Shown: one piece after another, positions 10,414 through 22,858 of the stretch | How positions within the stretch are numbered: the first letter of the stretch is position 1 | Layout of the letters: each line of letters begins with the position of its first letter | Origin: Ligustrum vulgare | Taxonomy: Eukaryota > Streptophyta > Magnoliopsida > Lamiales > Oleaceae | Direction: 5' to 3' | Length of the DNA stretch: 64,000 nucleotides | NCBI GenBank assembly: GCA_963555705.1 | Contig: OY743169.1 | Span: 5,084,014-5,148,013, forward strand | Notes under the pieces: generated by a model | What the model was told of the DNA's origin: nothing | The model's database searches: none | The model's input: only the letters and a program-made list of their open reading frames with translations | Made by a program: the position numbers and the translations under genes

Positions 10414-11062
10414 TGTTGAATCCGGGCCCAAAGAAAGGTACAATGATCCACCAGCGAAGGCCCAATAGTCGCCCAACGGATCTTGACCCACAGCTAAGGC
10501 CTAAAATATCACCTTGGGATGAAGTCCGGGTGGTACGTCAAGCAAACCCCTTTTAGCCGACTTGGTTAAACGCTTAGCCGATATGCTTTATACTCAGTCG
10601 GGGCGCTTTACGGCATTGACCAGAAGAGAGATGGAGTCAGTGATGGGACACTTCCTTTACCAAGACGTGACAGACGCTTATCCCCTACGAAATGTAGCAA
10701 TGATTACGGTTGAAAAGTAAGGTTGTCACCTCCATGAGCTAGGGTGATGACAAGTGTAAAGTACGCCACGTGTCGTGATTTGAGATAACAAGTTCCTCTA
10801 TAAATAAAGCACGATTGTCTCCACTCTTAATAAGATATTTCTCTCACTCCCTTTTCTCTCTTTTACACACTTATATTTCCCGCACCCAATAGATATATTT
10901 TCCTAAAATGAGTACTGACTTAGGCATCGGAGTGCATACGGGAGTCACCTCGGCCCCCTTTGCAAGCTGATTGTTTGTCCTAGTGCGCAGGAGATCCCCG
11001 TGTTCAAGAGGGAGGAGCTGAGACGTGTTGGTCCAAGGTCCAGTCGGATTTTATGGTCAACA
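10414..11062 (+). mobile_element. Solo LTR, TGTTGA...TCAACA family, TSD CCAAG
   Basis: This 649-bp insert begins TGTTGAATCC and ends GGTCAACA. CCAAG stands on both sides (10409-10413 and 11063-11067). It carries a TATA box (CTCTATAAATAAAG near 10797) about two thirds along, as expected for U3-R of an LTR, and interrupts the FAR1 DNA-binding domain of the FRS remnant. A second member lies at 58820-59503 on the other strand; both share CAGGAGATCC and GAGGGAGGAGCTGAGA near the 3' end. No coding part is present, so superfamily is unknown. Confidence 0.92.
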
Positions 11063-11569
11063 CCAAGAATTTTCAGTTTCCTTCTTCAGAACAGTTAACT
11101 TGGCGGTGCATCCACAACGAGAGTCTCCGCGCAGCTTTTCTCTTGAACGAGCCACCAAATTTTTAAATTTCATTTGGTATGTTTCATCTTTCTGGTCTTG
11201 CTTGAAAAAAACATATGACTTCTAGAAAACTTCATTCGTTTGTGGATTCTTTCGGCTACTACCAATAAGTGTATTGAACCCAGCTAATTTTGCATACTCA
11301 TTATAAAAGTTGTACACATCGTCTAGTGTTTCAAACTCTTTCCAAATTCGCGAAATCGCACCAACATTCACTTGTGGTACAAATACATTATCGCCCCCTT
11401 CCATTCCGAAACAAAGATGTTGCTAAAAGAAAAAAATTGAAATGAACTTGTAATGAAAGAATGAAATCTGGTGGAGAAATGATGCAAGAGAGTGAAATGA
11501 TTTGGTTGGTATAATGGCTAAAATTGATGAGAATTTATAGAAAAAAACTACATCAAATTTGGAGAATGA

Positions 11570-12400
11570 AATGATTAGTTATGTAAAGAAAAATATATCA
11601 AAAGGCGAAATTGAAATGACAGGTCAAGAAAAGAAAAACAAAGAAAAAAATTGATATGATAATTCAACTGAAAAAGAGTGTACAAAAAAAATTGAAAAGA
11701 TTTTATACAAAAATACATCAAAAACGAGATTAATGAGACAATTCATGTAAGGAAAAAATAATAAAAAAATTTGACATAACAATTCTACTAAAAAACATTA
11801 CACAAAAAAACGTTAAATATACTTTATATAAAAATATATAAAAAAACGAGATTGATGAGATAATTCATGTAAGGAAAAAATAATTAAAAAAATTTAACAT
11901 GACAACTCAACTGAAAAAGAGTACACAAAAAAATTTGAAAAATTCTTATACAAAAATACATCAAAAAACGAGATTGATGAGACAATTCATGTAAGGAAAA
12001 AATAATGAAAAAATTTGACATGACAATTCTACTAAAAAATATTATACAAAAAAAAAAAATAAAAGAATATATTTTATATAAAAATACAGAAAAAAAGATT
12101 GGTTTGATAATTCATGTAAGGAAAAAACAAAGATAAAAATTTGACATGACAATTCTACTAAAAAAGATTATACAAAAAAAAAAATATAGAATATATTTTA
12201 TATAAAAAAAAAAAAAATCAAAAAACGAGATTGGTTTGACAATTTATGTAAGGAAAAAATAAAGATAAAAATTTGACATGATAATTCTACTAAAAAAGAT
12301 TATTCAAAAAAAAAAAATAGAATATATTTTATATAAAAACACATCAAAAAATGAGATTGACTTGACAATTCATGTAAAAAAAAAAAATTAAAAATAAAAA
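11570..12400. repeat. A-rich tandem repeat, ~120-bp period
   Basis: GAGATTGATGAGACAATTCATGTAAGG-like landmarks recur near 11725, 11844, 11969, 12090, 12226 and 12351. Each is followed by a TTTGACATGACAATTCTACT word and an A-run. It lies directly upstream (5') of the FRS remnant. Units drift in length through A-run slippage. It ends at a short palindrome CTGCGCT-CCA-AGCGCAG (about 12432-12448). Confidence 0.8.
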
Positions 12401-12484
12401 ATAAAAATAGGGACCGTCGGCTAAATAGGGACCTGCGCTCCAAGCGCAGAAGACCATCTTTGGGTATTTAGAAGTATGCTACAC

Positions 12485-12555
12485 GTACAGATATATGTAC
12501 ATACAGATGTCTCGCACTAGCTAGTGTGAGATTCTGTATGTACAAATATCTGTAC
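12485..12555. repeat. 71-bp near-perfect inverted repeat (foldback)
   Basis: The arms begin GTACAGATATATGTACATAC and end in the complementary GTATGTACAAATATCTGTAC, meeting at CACTAGCTAGTG. About 36 arm pairs carry only a few mismatches. It could be a tiny foldback MITE or a precursor-like hairpin. Confidence 0.8.
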
Positions 12556-14536
12556 AAATGCATTTTTCTATATATTTATATTCCTAATACCTTGTGAAGT
12601 AAATTTATTCTTAACTCTTAAGATAGGAAGACTAATATGTTGAGAAAGTGCGAACAAAATTCCACATTGGTTAAATATAAGGTAAAAATAATAAGAATTT
12701 TTTTGTTGAAACCCAAAATTGCAAAGACAACTAGACAAGTGATATGAGAGCTAGGTCATAAACCAGCCATATGGACGCACAAGATGGATCCCCAATGCAA
12801 TCGAATGGAGTAGGTGGGCCCTGAGCTGGATGGCGGTGGTAAAAAAATTTATAGTTGGCTCTCAAAGCTGTTGTACACCGTTAAGATACTGGGCTGGTGG
12901 CTCTAATGTAGTTAAAGAAGTGGGTCTTAATGGAGTGTAAGAGGAAGATAAATTTTCTTCAGGAGATTAAGATGATACAGTACTTTGTTTGAAGTGGAAA
13001 TTGTGAGAAAATGTGAACAAAGTCCCGTATCGATTGGATAGTCATTAGAAATTGAGGCATTGAGTCATTCCACTCAATAAGTTAATATTTTAGGATTGGA
13101 CGCACCAGATTGACTTGATAGTCACGATACTACCCACTTACGAGAAGCTTGAAGGCGGGGTCATCTAGCCTTGAATACGAACCATTTACACACTCTTCCT
13201 AACTACAACAAACTATATTATATCAATTCATAGTTATCCATGTACCACACTCTTGGATTAGTTACAAATCCACCAACCTTATTAATTTATCAATATAATC
13301 AAAATCATAGATTCCTTTCAAGTGGGGTAGCCCAGATTCTCCATAACTTCCAATTATATTTGGAGTCTGCAGTGTCTTTTTTTTTTTTCCTATTTATGGT
13401 ACTTGGCTGCATCTCAAGCAGGTTGAATTTTCTTATTTTCATGTTAGGTGAGTGCATGTAGGTTTAATCAAGAACACAGTTGTCCAATTTCCTGAGCATT
13501 ACTTTAATAGCAACTGAACATAACTCCTTTGGGGGTGACACCATTATTGTATAGACATAACATCTTTTATACTTGTCAGTTTCATTTGAATTTTACAATG
13601 AAGGAATTAATTTTTTTTCTACACCTACTAGATATATATATATATATCTAAAGGTGAAATTGGCTCGGAAAAGCCCTGCCCGTCCTATGTCGTGCCGTGC
13701 ATATAGGCCTGCACATTCAACAAGTTTCCTCAAGTCATTTTTTAACTACACACATTTTTTCAAATTACTTTTTCAACTACATATTTTAGCTTGAAAATAG
13801 CAAATTTTATATTCCATTTTTAATTATTATCATGCTCCGCACTAGAGGTGGATGAGTGGATCACTACTGGTCACGAGTCGCGTTGTAGACAACTCGTGCT
13901 TTTCATGTATCTCTTCATGTTCCTAGTGCTTGGAAAATATTTTCGGGTGTGTTTGGATATTTGGACATGGATAATCCGAGGCGATTAATTCTTCTATACC
14001 CATCCATTCAAAAGAAGAAAGAAGGGAGAATGAATTTCCAAAACATTATTATTCAAGTTGGGAAAATGGATGGGCAGAAAATAAACTCAAGACTAAAATT
14101 TAAAGGAGGGGAAACCCTGAGAAAGTGTCCCAAACAAGTGCCACTTTTTCTTGAACTCCTGGGGATTTGTTTTTTTCTTGAAGGTGACACCATTCTGAAG
14201 CAATGTACAGATGGAAATTCCAAGTTCATAAAAGCAAAAGAAGATCTTCACTTTCTCTATTCCCATTAGAAAATTTGCTTTCCCTTTTCCATTTTCCCTC
14301 CCCTCTTTCCCTTTCCTCTGTCACTCTCTTACCCACTTAGGATCAACCCCATCAACCCTGTCCTTGCTTTTCTCAGTATTTGTCTCCATCTCTTACTTTT
14401 TCCACAAAATTCCACAAATTTTACACTATATTCAAGAAATTGTAAAGCATCAAATACCAAAGTATATTTGATTAAAAGGATATCATCTATCAAAAGAAGA
14501 AAAAAATCAGAAAATAACAAATTTATTACATCATAA
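12556..14536. other. Intergenic region 3' of the BIG GRAIN 1-like gene
   Basis: No gene supported. Two related words (GAGAAAGTGCGAACAAAATTCC near 12645 and GAGAAAATGTGAACAAAGTCCC near 13005) suggest remnants of a common small plant repeat. A MITE-like piece (TTTTTAACTACACACATTTT near 13740) belongs to the dispersed family A seen across the window. A 106-codon ORF at 13949-14269 has no recognisable domain. Confidence 0.5.
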
Positions 14537-15748
14537 TTAACTAATCAAACCACTAGCAATGGCACGATTTGTTTGCAAGTGAGTAGTTTCATACACTGGC
14601 AATTCTTCACAAAATCTGTTGTTTCCGAACAATGACAAGTGATCGAGTTCGAATAAATCCGAGCTCGAATCACTTGCTGCATCATCTTCGTTCCCAATAT
14701 TGTTAAAGACGGGGAAATCTCTCGCAGTTTCTTCTGTTTTTCTGTTTTTCTCCCTCAGGCTAAGTTTTAAGTCTGCAACTGCGTTTACTACTGGCAATGG
14801 AAGCTTTCCAAATTTATCAGAATCTTCATCATATATGGATTTATGGCCACAAGGACGGCAATCTTCGTCGACAATCACACTAACCGGATGAAATCTGACC
14901 GTTCTTTTGATGCCATTTCGCATTTTCTCCCTCGATTTAGGTGAATACTTGCTCAAACACGACTTTGAAAATGATGAAGCTGAAGAACAAGTTGATGAAT
15001 CCTGTGTGGTTGTGGACTTTGATTTCCTATTCATGCTCGAATCTTCAAACCCTCCACTTGTTTTGGGATTTTTCGCTTTCTTCGTATTTGCATTCGCAAA
15101 AAGGGAGTTGATGAAATTTGTAAGGCGGCCGCCCGGTGAAATTGGCTGTTTCATCTTCTTCAAATTGGCATAAATCTTCAAGGCTCTCGATTTCGACTTG
15201 ATCAAATTCTCATCAATCCTATCCGCCTGATGATTTTGATATTCATCAAGCAAATCATACTCATTCTGTTTATGAAACAGAGGATTTGAGACACTGGTTC
15301 GAACTGGTTTAGGCCTCGTTGAAGAAAAACAAGAAGCTCTTGATTTCGATACAGAACCTCCGAAGAACTCTGTTTCGGAGGAAGAAGAGAGTGCACCAGA
15401 ACTGTCTGAAGAACTCGAACTCGAACTAAAGAACAAAACATCATTCTCGTGAATCGATTTCTTCTCCAATTCTGGTAACAAAAATGGCCTTGTTTTGGAA
15501 CTAACTTTCTCATTTACTTCCTTCTCAATCCACTTGTCAACCAAACAAGCCCTCCTGAAACTCGCCATTTCTTCGTCTTCTACACCTCTTGTTTTAGCCT
15601 TTAACCTTCCAGCTCCTTGCTTTTTCATGGGTTTTGCCTTCAAATCTTCAGACTTTTCGTCGATGGAACTGTAAATTTCATCAAGAAGGGTAGATGAAAA
15701 TGTTGGCATTTTGGGATTTTCTCTAAATTGTTTCTCCCAACTATACAT
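14537..15748 (-). CDS. BG1-like: BIG GRAIN 1-like (BG1-like) protein
   Basis: BG1 proteins are plant-specific, plasma-membrane-associated positive regulators of auxin response and transport that influence organ and grain size. The product is 403 residues in one exon. It shows the family N-terminus (MYSWEKQ... then PTFSSTLLDEIYSSID), a long Ser-rich low-complexity middle with basic patches, and the hallmark C-terminus: SSDLFELDHL followed by EELPVYETTHLQTNRAIASGL. The frame stays open upstream to an ATG at 15871, but a TTTATAAA box sits directly before that ATG, so transcription should start downstream of it; the ATG at 15748 gives the family's usual N-terminus. It has no signal peptide or clear membrane segment from this start. 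No defects are visible and the gene should be functional. Confidence 0.9.
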   Translation of the reverse strand: MYSWEKQFRENPKMPTFSSTLLDEIYSSIDEKSEDLKAKPMKKQGAGRLKAKTRGVEDEEMASFRRACLVDKWIEKEVNEKVSSKTRPFLLPELEKKSIHENDVLFFSSSSSSSDSSGALSSSSETEFFGGSVSKSRASCFSSTRPKPVRTSVSNPLFHKQNEYDLLDEYQNHQADRIDENLIKSKSRALKIYANLKKMKQPISPGGRLTNFINSLFANANTKKAKNPKTSGGFEDSSMNRKSKSTTTQDSSTCSSASSFSKSCLSKYSPKSREKMRNGIKRTVRFHPVSVIVDEDCRPCGHKSIYDEDSDKFGKLPLPVVNAVADLKLSLREKNRKTEETARDFPVFNNIGNEDDAASDSSSDLFELDHLSLFGNNRFCEELPVYETTHLQTNRAIASGLIS

Positions 15749-15871
15749 CTTTCTCTTGTATGAACTGAAAGAAGAATAAAAAAGTATGAAGAAGGAAAGA
15801 AAGGAAAAACAAGTTTTTCCTGATGATGATGCAAAAGAGATGAGACTTGAGAGTGAATAGAAGAGAGACAT

Positions 15872-15879
15872 TTATAAAG
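15872..15879 (-). promoter_or_regulatory. TATA box of the BG1-like gene
   Basis: CCTTTATAAATG on the minus strand, about 125 nt before the chosen start codon. Its position excludes the further upstream ATG at 15871 as the real start. Confidence 0.6.
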
Positions 15880-17050
15880 GGCCTTGTCTGGCGCGTGCAG
15901 GCTGGTGCTTGTTTAAACATTTTTTTTTTTTAACGCAATGATTATAAATTAATGTATAAGAATATAATTTTTCAAATAATTTTTTAACATATTTTATTTC
16001 TTCACTTTTCAACCAAATATTTTACCTTAGAAATATAAATAAATCAATTTATAATTGATAACCTTATTGGAACATAAATAAACATTATAATGAATTAAGA
16101 TTTTTAGTCCCACTATGTATTCTTTAAACGAACTTGAATGTATATTGATTTTTCTTTTTGTGTTACTATTGAAATTATAAAATCAAATCGAACATGTCAG
16201 TTTAACTAAAAAAAGCTTGTAACTAGTCGAGGTACATTAAAACAGAAAATGTAACTCCAAAAGGTTCACCAGAAAATTGGGTGATCCTTGGCCGAATCCA
16301 AAGAAGAATTTTTATTTAAATAATTTTTCACCACCAATTTGACAATAAAAGTGAATGTTTAGGGTTTTTTTTTTTTTTTTAAAATCTGTTCGTACGACTT
16401 TAAATTTATTGAAAACAATGCTTCGTGCTTATTTGATTGCCATTATTTTTGAAAAAAGTTGAGTATTTGAAAAGTTGTGTGGTGTAGATTGAGTTAAAAA
16501 GTTAATAATTGTAGGTCAAAAGTAAATGTTTGGTACAATTTGAGTACATTTAAAAAAAATAAAAAGATATATAGAATGAGAACCAAATAAGGACTTAGCA
16601 TTCTCAAATTCATAACAATAATGTTACCCACAATCTAAAGAAGAATCAATAATAGTGGGTTTGGTTAAGCTGTGATACCTGGGTTAATTAAAAAAAACAG
16701 TGGGGCCATACTATTTTAGTGGGGACAGAGATTCTTGAATTTGAAAGTGCAATTTGGTGAGAGGCAATTACAAGATCAGTACTGGAAACAGGTTAAAAGT
16801 TATTTGTTTATAATTACTATTTTCAAGGTAAAATATGTTATTAAAAAGTGATTTTTAAAAATATGTATATTTAAAAAATGATTGTGGTCGAATAGTAATT
16901 TTAAAAAATGTGTATAATTAAAAAATAAATTAAAAAAATATGTTGTTTATAAGCAATTTACCAATCATTCTACTTTTTTGAAAGAAAAGCTGAACACCTT
17001 GGAAGTTCAGAATTTATAAGGTTTTATATTGTGTTTGGTAAACTTGCTTA

Positions 17051-17214
17051 GCCCCTATTCGATGGAATTAAAATAAGATTATTAGTAGATCTTGATAGAA
17101 GTTAATGAAATATGAGTTTAAAAAATTGTGAACTCCATAAAATATGTGATTAATATTAATTATTGATTTTTACTTAAATTAAAATTTAGGTTATAATCAT
17201 TTCCAAATAGGGGC
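17051..17214. mobile_element. 164-bp MITE with GCCCCTATT termini
   Basis: Starts GCCCCTATT and ends AATAGGGGC, flanked by TA on both sides, which fits a Stowaway-type TA duplication. Inner TIR identity decays quickly. It is non-coding. Confidence 0.6.
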
Positions 17215-17428
17215 TAATTATAAGAGTTTATAAAGTGTTTGATAAAATTGTTTATATCATTACATTTCCTAAAATTACTTGTTAATCAAACATATTTTTC
17301 GAAATCCTTTTTTCAACCACATATCTTATTTTAAAAAACTCAATTTTTTTTTACTATAAATAAAATCAACTGCCAAACAGAGTCTAAACTGTGAAGAGAT
17401 GGAATATATTTAGGAGATTTCAAGGGTT

Positions 17429-17590
17429 CTAGGGAAACATTATTATGGAACATTTTTGGAGACATAGCGAGGTGTCACAATTTTATTGGGAATAGATATA
17501 ACTATCTTACCATTTACTTTTTTTCTGTCAATAAAAATGTATTACCTCACAATGTCTCAAAAAAATGTTCCATAACAATGTTTTCCTAGA
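17429..17590. mobile_element. MITE with ~45-bp terminal inverted repeats
   Basis: The left arm GGAAACATTATTATGGAACA pairs with the right arm TGTTCCATAACAATGTTTTCC; pairing continues through GAGACATAGCGAGGT and ACCTCACAATGTCTC. The arms take up over half of the element, leaving a short AT-rich loop. A target duplication is not clear. Confidence 0.8.
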
Positions 17591-17637
17591 ATTATTGTTA
17601 CAAGGGAAATTCTACAAGTATCGCGGATAGTATCGCC

Positions 17638-17665
17638 CGGGAGGGGAGGGGGAGGGGGGGGGGGT
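17638..17665 (+). repeat. G-rich run, quadruplex-capable
   Basis: GGGAGGGGAGGGGGAGG followed by a run of 11 G. Four or more G-tracts separated by single A could form a G-quadruplex. There is no gene within 1.5 kb. Confidence 0.7.
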
Positions 17666-20600
17666 TGCTGCGGCACAATTGAAATAATCGAATTCCAGGA
17701 GAATGTTATATTTTGGCTGATTGGTGTTCAGTAAACTTGTGTTATAATCAACACAATTTTTAAAATTACTTTTTAATCAAATATCTTTTTTCTCTCCAAT
17801 TTTTAACCACACATCTTACCTAGAAAATATAAATAATATCAATCATTACCTGTTATAACAGTTATCGAACACAATTAAACTGTTGAGAGCATTTGATATT
17901 TCAGTATACGAAATTCAAAAATAGAATATCATATTGTTTCTCGTAATACGAGAATCGAGATACTTGTATATTTTTAAAATATTATTATTTTGTCCCTTGA
18001 AGATTCTTATGCCACTGTGAAAAATCTGGCTTGGTCACCGTTCTATAAGAGCGTGAACCAGGATTTTAATCAATATAAGTTGAGAATTCGCCATTAGATA
18101 TAAATTAAAATTTAGATTTTAATTTAAATTAAAGTAAAAAATTAATTTCAAATACATATTTCAGGAGATTCACAAGTTTTTAACTTTACATTTCATCAAC
18201 TTTTATCGAAATGTACTAAAATAAACTATACTTATACATATTAATCATTGCACATGCTCCTACCAACTTATACCATGGCTTAGTGCCTATTGGTGAAGGC
18301 ATCTTAACTATAATTATTTATTATTCCAAGCTAACGATTGAAATTGAAAAATACGCAGTGGTTGAAGATTAAAACAGGCATTTCAAAATTCAAACCACTT
18401 TAGTTCTTTTATTTATTTATTTTTTCTTTTTTAAGAAAATAACACCATGAAATTTTAAATAAAACACATGAAGAATAATGTCACGTATTGAATTGAACAT
18501 GTGATACGTGAAAAAAAATGTACGAGAACTATTTCATCGATGAACAAGAAGTCTATTACTAACAAAATTTTTAAAAATGGCGTTACATAATCATGGTAAA
18601 TTGATGATTGAAGGAGCCTTATAATGTCTATGGAAAAATTGTCTTTTTACCTCGAAATTAGCAGTTAAAAAGAAATTATTAAGGATCTATTTGGTAACTT
18701 GGTTTATGAACAAGGTTATAAATAAAACATTTTTTCAAACAATTTTTTTACTATATATATTTTTTAAAATCACTTTTTAACCTCATATTTTACCTCAATA
18801 ACATCACATTCTTTATTTTATAAACAAAGATCTTTTACCAAACTGAGGTAAGGTAAAATGTATAAATAATGGTAGAATTTAATGACAGTAAATCAATGGA
18901 TAGAATTTTAGCTGAAACGCACGACAAATATTGTCATGATATAACATACATAATGTTATTTTTAGTGCATTAAATTGAACATACGATGCGTAAAATGATA
19001 TAAAAGACCTATTTCATCGTTGAACTGGACAAATTAATCAACAAACGCCTAATATTTTTGTCATTTATAACAGATAAAACTTGAGTTGTCATGGTTCTAA
19101 TAAAATTTATAAAATGACACTATATACCATGGTAAATTGATGACGAAGGAGCCTATACCGCCTAGGGGAAAAATTGCCTTTTTAACCTCGAATCAACCCG
19201 TTAAGAAGAAGAAGAAGAAGGTATCTAGGAGGAAAAGGTAAAATGTTAAGATATTGGTAGAATTTAATTATGATAAATCAATGGATTTGGAGCCTAAAAC
19301 TGGTCCCTAATCATAGTAGATGAGAATCTGTTCCCAAAAAGTGAAAATTGCAATAGGTGAAAATTCAAGTAAAAAGATTCACAGTAAAAACATAAAGTCT
19401 AGTAATAATTTGCTTTAACACAAAATTATGGTTTGAAATCTATAGAAGCACTATCAAGTATCGACTTGTCAGTGTGTCACATCTGGATTAGACATTAGAT
19501 TCACCACTATATTTAAAAGCTCCAAGAAAGAATTATTACCTAAGTAAACAAGGATAAATACTTGGCGTTGGCCAATTGGATCATTCATTTATGTCACCAT
19601 CAAAGATAAATATTGTAATGAATTCATAATAATGTTATTCAGCGTCAGTTTAGATGACTACAATTTACATATTCAATCAATTAAATAAATCGTGAGACTT
19701 TGCATTTACATTTAAATAAATTTATCATTTAATATTATATAATTATCACATATATATTTGTGCTTAATACAATGAATAGCACTACTCATGAATCAAATAT
19801 GAATCTACAATCGTCCATATAATAACTATTTTAAAATAACAAGGGTCGACCGAAAAAGATTAAACTTCATCATCGAGCTAAGACCCCTAGCTAAGTCCTA
19901 ACTGATAGTCCACTTATTATCTTATAAAGTTTTATTTTATTATCCATACTTAGGGTATGGTTGGGTTGTAATTAACTTGATTAATTTTGTGATCTATAAA
20001 TAAGAAGCAAGTAGAAGGAAAGGTAACTATAGTGAGATTATAGGGATAAGCATCAACGTCGATCAACAAACATATACAACTTGAATCACCGATCAAGGCT
20101 TTAAATTATAGTTATCGCAACATCGCGTAAATTTATCTATTTTTCCATCTTTAGAGAGTATGGTAGGGTAGCTCGATAGGTGACCATTAAAACGTATTAA
20201 TTCAACACAATTCAACAAACAATCCTTGCTACGAGCGAAATCATTAACACACACGGATTGCTAAATTCTTACTCAAATGGATCGATGAGGTCATTAACGA
20301 AGACGGAGAGCGATATCTTGGAATTAATTAATTTAATTAATCCACACCCTCAGAAGAAGCATGCGTGATTTGCCAGGTATTTGCCTCTAATATCCTTTTC
20401 AAGATCACATGATTTCCTCTTTTGAATCTGTTACTGTTTATAAATATTCAGACATGAGAGGGATTCTTGCTGAAAGCTTAGTATTTTGGTCTCTCTAATG
20501 GGGTTTCCACTAGCTGCATTAGGACAAGAAGTAAACATGTTGTATACAAAAATTTAGACACGACTGATTTTTGTTGTGTTTTGATAAATTGAAAGTATAG

Positions 20601-21651
20601 ATTTTTACTCTAATTGAGACACTCATACAAATGAATCATGCGCTAGGAACCAAATTTGAACATGTGACACGAGGATTTTCAGTCCTTTTTTTTCCTTTCC
20701 TAAAAAGAGGTAATTAATTACTAGTTAAGTGAGCCAAATTTTTGAAAAATGTCGCTTAATCCGTAGGCGGGGGCGCATTATAGTAATTTTTTCCAACCCG
20801 AGATAAGAGTTTGATTTTTTTAATGATCTGATTCTTAATTTATGAGATTAGATCATGGTTAATGAATCAAAATCTTATAAAATATCGACTCAAAACTAAT
20901 TCAAGTACGATGATGACAAGGATAAGAAGAGCGCACTAAATTTGTATTATGCCTCGTTTGATTGTCATTATTTGTCTTTTGAATAGTGATTAATAGGATT
21001 TTTTGGTGTTGAAAATTAGAGAAAAGTTTTGAATTGATGTACAGAATATTTTGTTACCAAAATGTGAGTTAAATTGAGTATTGTAGAAATATGAGTTAAA
21101 AATAATAATGGAGATTAAACAGATATTTGATTTTTTTCTTGTAGTTGGTGATATTGCTAATGTATTTTGTCTTTAAATAAATAAGTAAGGCAAACTTCAA
21201 ATATTGGATATATACAAGGAAGATGTGTGTACGTATAGATTGGATAAGTCTATCATAAATTCCATGTTTTATGAAAGTTGTTTATCCTACGTGTATTCAA
21301 TGTCGACTTATTCCTATTTTCTATACCTAGAATCAAGAACACAACATTAAAGGCATTTACGTTATCAAAAGAGACATGCGAAATAAATTCGTTCTTCTCT
21401 ATCTAATTATAATATGCCAAAAATGGCATAAGAATAAAGTTTATGGAGTAGTAATTTTTATTTCCATCATTTTAATTTCATTCAAGATTTTGTGATGGGT
21501 TCATGTTAAATAGTATCACCTTTTCAAACTCAAAGTTAAACAAAATTCAGATTATCTTAGACAAACAAGAAACAAAATTAAATCACTTGGGACTGAGTTA
21601 TACGGAAAATAGGAAGAATAGATCATTATTTTTTATATCCTTACACGTATT

Positions 21652-21912
21652 GTCTTTTTAGTGGCAAAGGGGATGGGTGGTAAGTGCTCAGCGCAGCTGT
21701 GTGCTTGGTTCGATTCCCCGCAATGTAGAATTGACCTTGTGGCAAACGGGAGTTATTGAGATTTGCTCATGCTTACCATAAGCCCATCCACCCTAACTAC
21801 TTGGAGGCAAAACCTGAATTTACATTCCCGAACCAAAGGCCTTGGGTGTGGTCGGTTCGGACCCTCAGGGTGTGGGCTATACCTTTTTCCGATCAAAAAA
21901 AAAAAAAAACCA
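21652..21912 (+). mobile_element. tRNA-derived SINE, family A, copy 1
   Basis: It has a pol III-type head with an A-box-like TGGTAAGTGCTC and a B box GGTTCGATTCC about 35 bp later, a body containing GGGAGTTATTGAGA, CCTGAATTTACA and GGTCGGTTCGG, and an A-run at 21896-21910. CGTATTG occurs on both sides and may be a short target duplication. Copies 2 and 3 (33647-33889, 52660-52902) share the head and body. Confidence 0.85.
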
Positions 21913-22858
21913 ATGATCGTATTGAGTAGGTGTATACAACCATCTTATCCAATCTTTTGTCTTTATATTTATATAGACCTTGCTTCTTGATGTGTGTTCG
22001 GTAACATTGATTCTACTCTATATGATACTAATAGAAAAATATAATACTCAAAGTTTATTTGTTGTATTTTTAATTACTCTAATATCTTGTAACGAAGATT
22101 TCTCATTTATTCAACTATTAAGTCCAGGTGGCTAAATCTTCAAACCCATTTAATCCTTCGACTGACAAAACAATTAGATATTGATTAACTTTTCATTTTC
22201 GTAATTAGTTTTACACACAAAGTCAATATCATTTCACTATCACTACTACCTTAAAGTACCAATAGGGAAAAATCTTTCAGTTACCAAATTTGCACTCACA
22301 TATTTTATTCTAACCCAAATATGTCATTACTTCTACATTAATTAATTAATTAAGTTAAACCTCATCAATCCCTACCTCTCCATTTGTCCTAGAAACAAAC
22401 TCCATCCTGCTGTCAAGTTACAATATAAAAAAAAAACGCCTTCCTGCCTCTCCATGTGTCCTCCAGTGTTCTAAAATACGTAATGCGTTGTGATGCGTCG
22501 AGGTCGAGAATCGAGAATCACAAGTTTAGACGTGTCAATGCTAAGAATAAGCGTCATAATGCGTTTCGTATTTTTAATATTATTTTAATTATTTTAAGAC
22601 ATTAAATATATTTTTATATAAAAAAAATAGATTTTTTACCCTTTAAAAAAAAAAAACGCGGATTGGCGCGCGCCTAGGCGGTAAAAAAAAAACCGTTGAC
22701 CGCATTTTTACGCGCATACCACTTATTCGACGCGTTTTGGTCACGCATCGCGCTTCTTCCTAACAAATCATTTTTAGATTCATGTGATAGCACCCTCCTC
22801 TGTGTTGGCATCCATTGTTGCCCCATATCCAAAGTCGCAGTCGAGATCTCATCGTCGC

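Larger units (their letters stand above)
5352..11404 (-). pseudogene. FRS-like: FAR1-related sequence (FRS) gene, split by two solo LTRs
   Basis: FRS proteins derive from Mutator-like transposases and act as nuclear transcription factors. On the minus strand the remnants are in order: an ATG at 11404 and the start of the FAR1 DNA-binding domain (WKEFETLDDVYNFYNEYAKLAGF); its end with AHNHPL near 10380; the spacer and start of the MULE domain (9832-10266, with FDTTYNTNKYSMVFAPFIGVNHH); the remainder of MULE (about 6400-6779, with TDQDVAISRA and CLWHIL-type words); a SWIM finger CSCKTFEFKGYLCRHML (about 6010-6090); and a zinc-knuckle-like end with RNCRGCGRS. The last exon ends at 5352. Solo LTRs at 6780-9831 and 10414-11062 interrupt it, and several stops and frameshifts occur. 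It may be a dead FRS gene or a MULE transposase remnant. Confidence 0.85.
15900..21640. other. Gene-free intergenic region, repeat relics
   Basis: No gene recognised in 5.7 kb. It contains several family-A MITE pieces (words such as TTTTTAACCACACATCTTACC near 15980, 17300, 17790 and 18760), two clearer MITEs (listed), a G-run, and GAA repeats near 19210. At about 19840-20330, a TATA-bearing stretch (CTATAAATAAGAAG) followed by a C/A-rich part looks like a degraded LTR, without definable ends. Confidence 0.6.

Noticed and set aside
13949..14269. 106-codon plus-strand ORF
   Set aside because: No motif, no splice or promoter context, and it begins in a repeat-like GTGTTTGGATATTTGG sequence.
14700..15513. 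ORFs overlapping the BG1-like gene in other frames
   Set aside because: They are shadows of the Ser-rich coding sequence on both strands; only the 14537 frame carries family motifs.
21652..21912. tRNA gene
   Set aside because: A and B boxes are present but there is no cloverleaf or anticodon arm; the A-run and multi-copy nature show a SINE.
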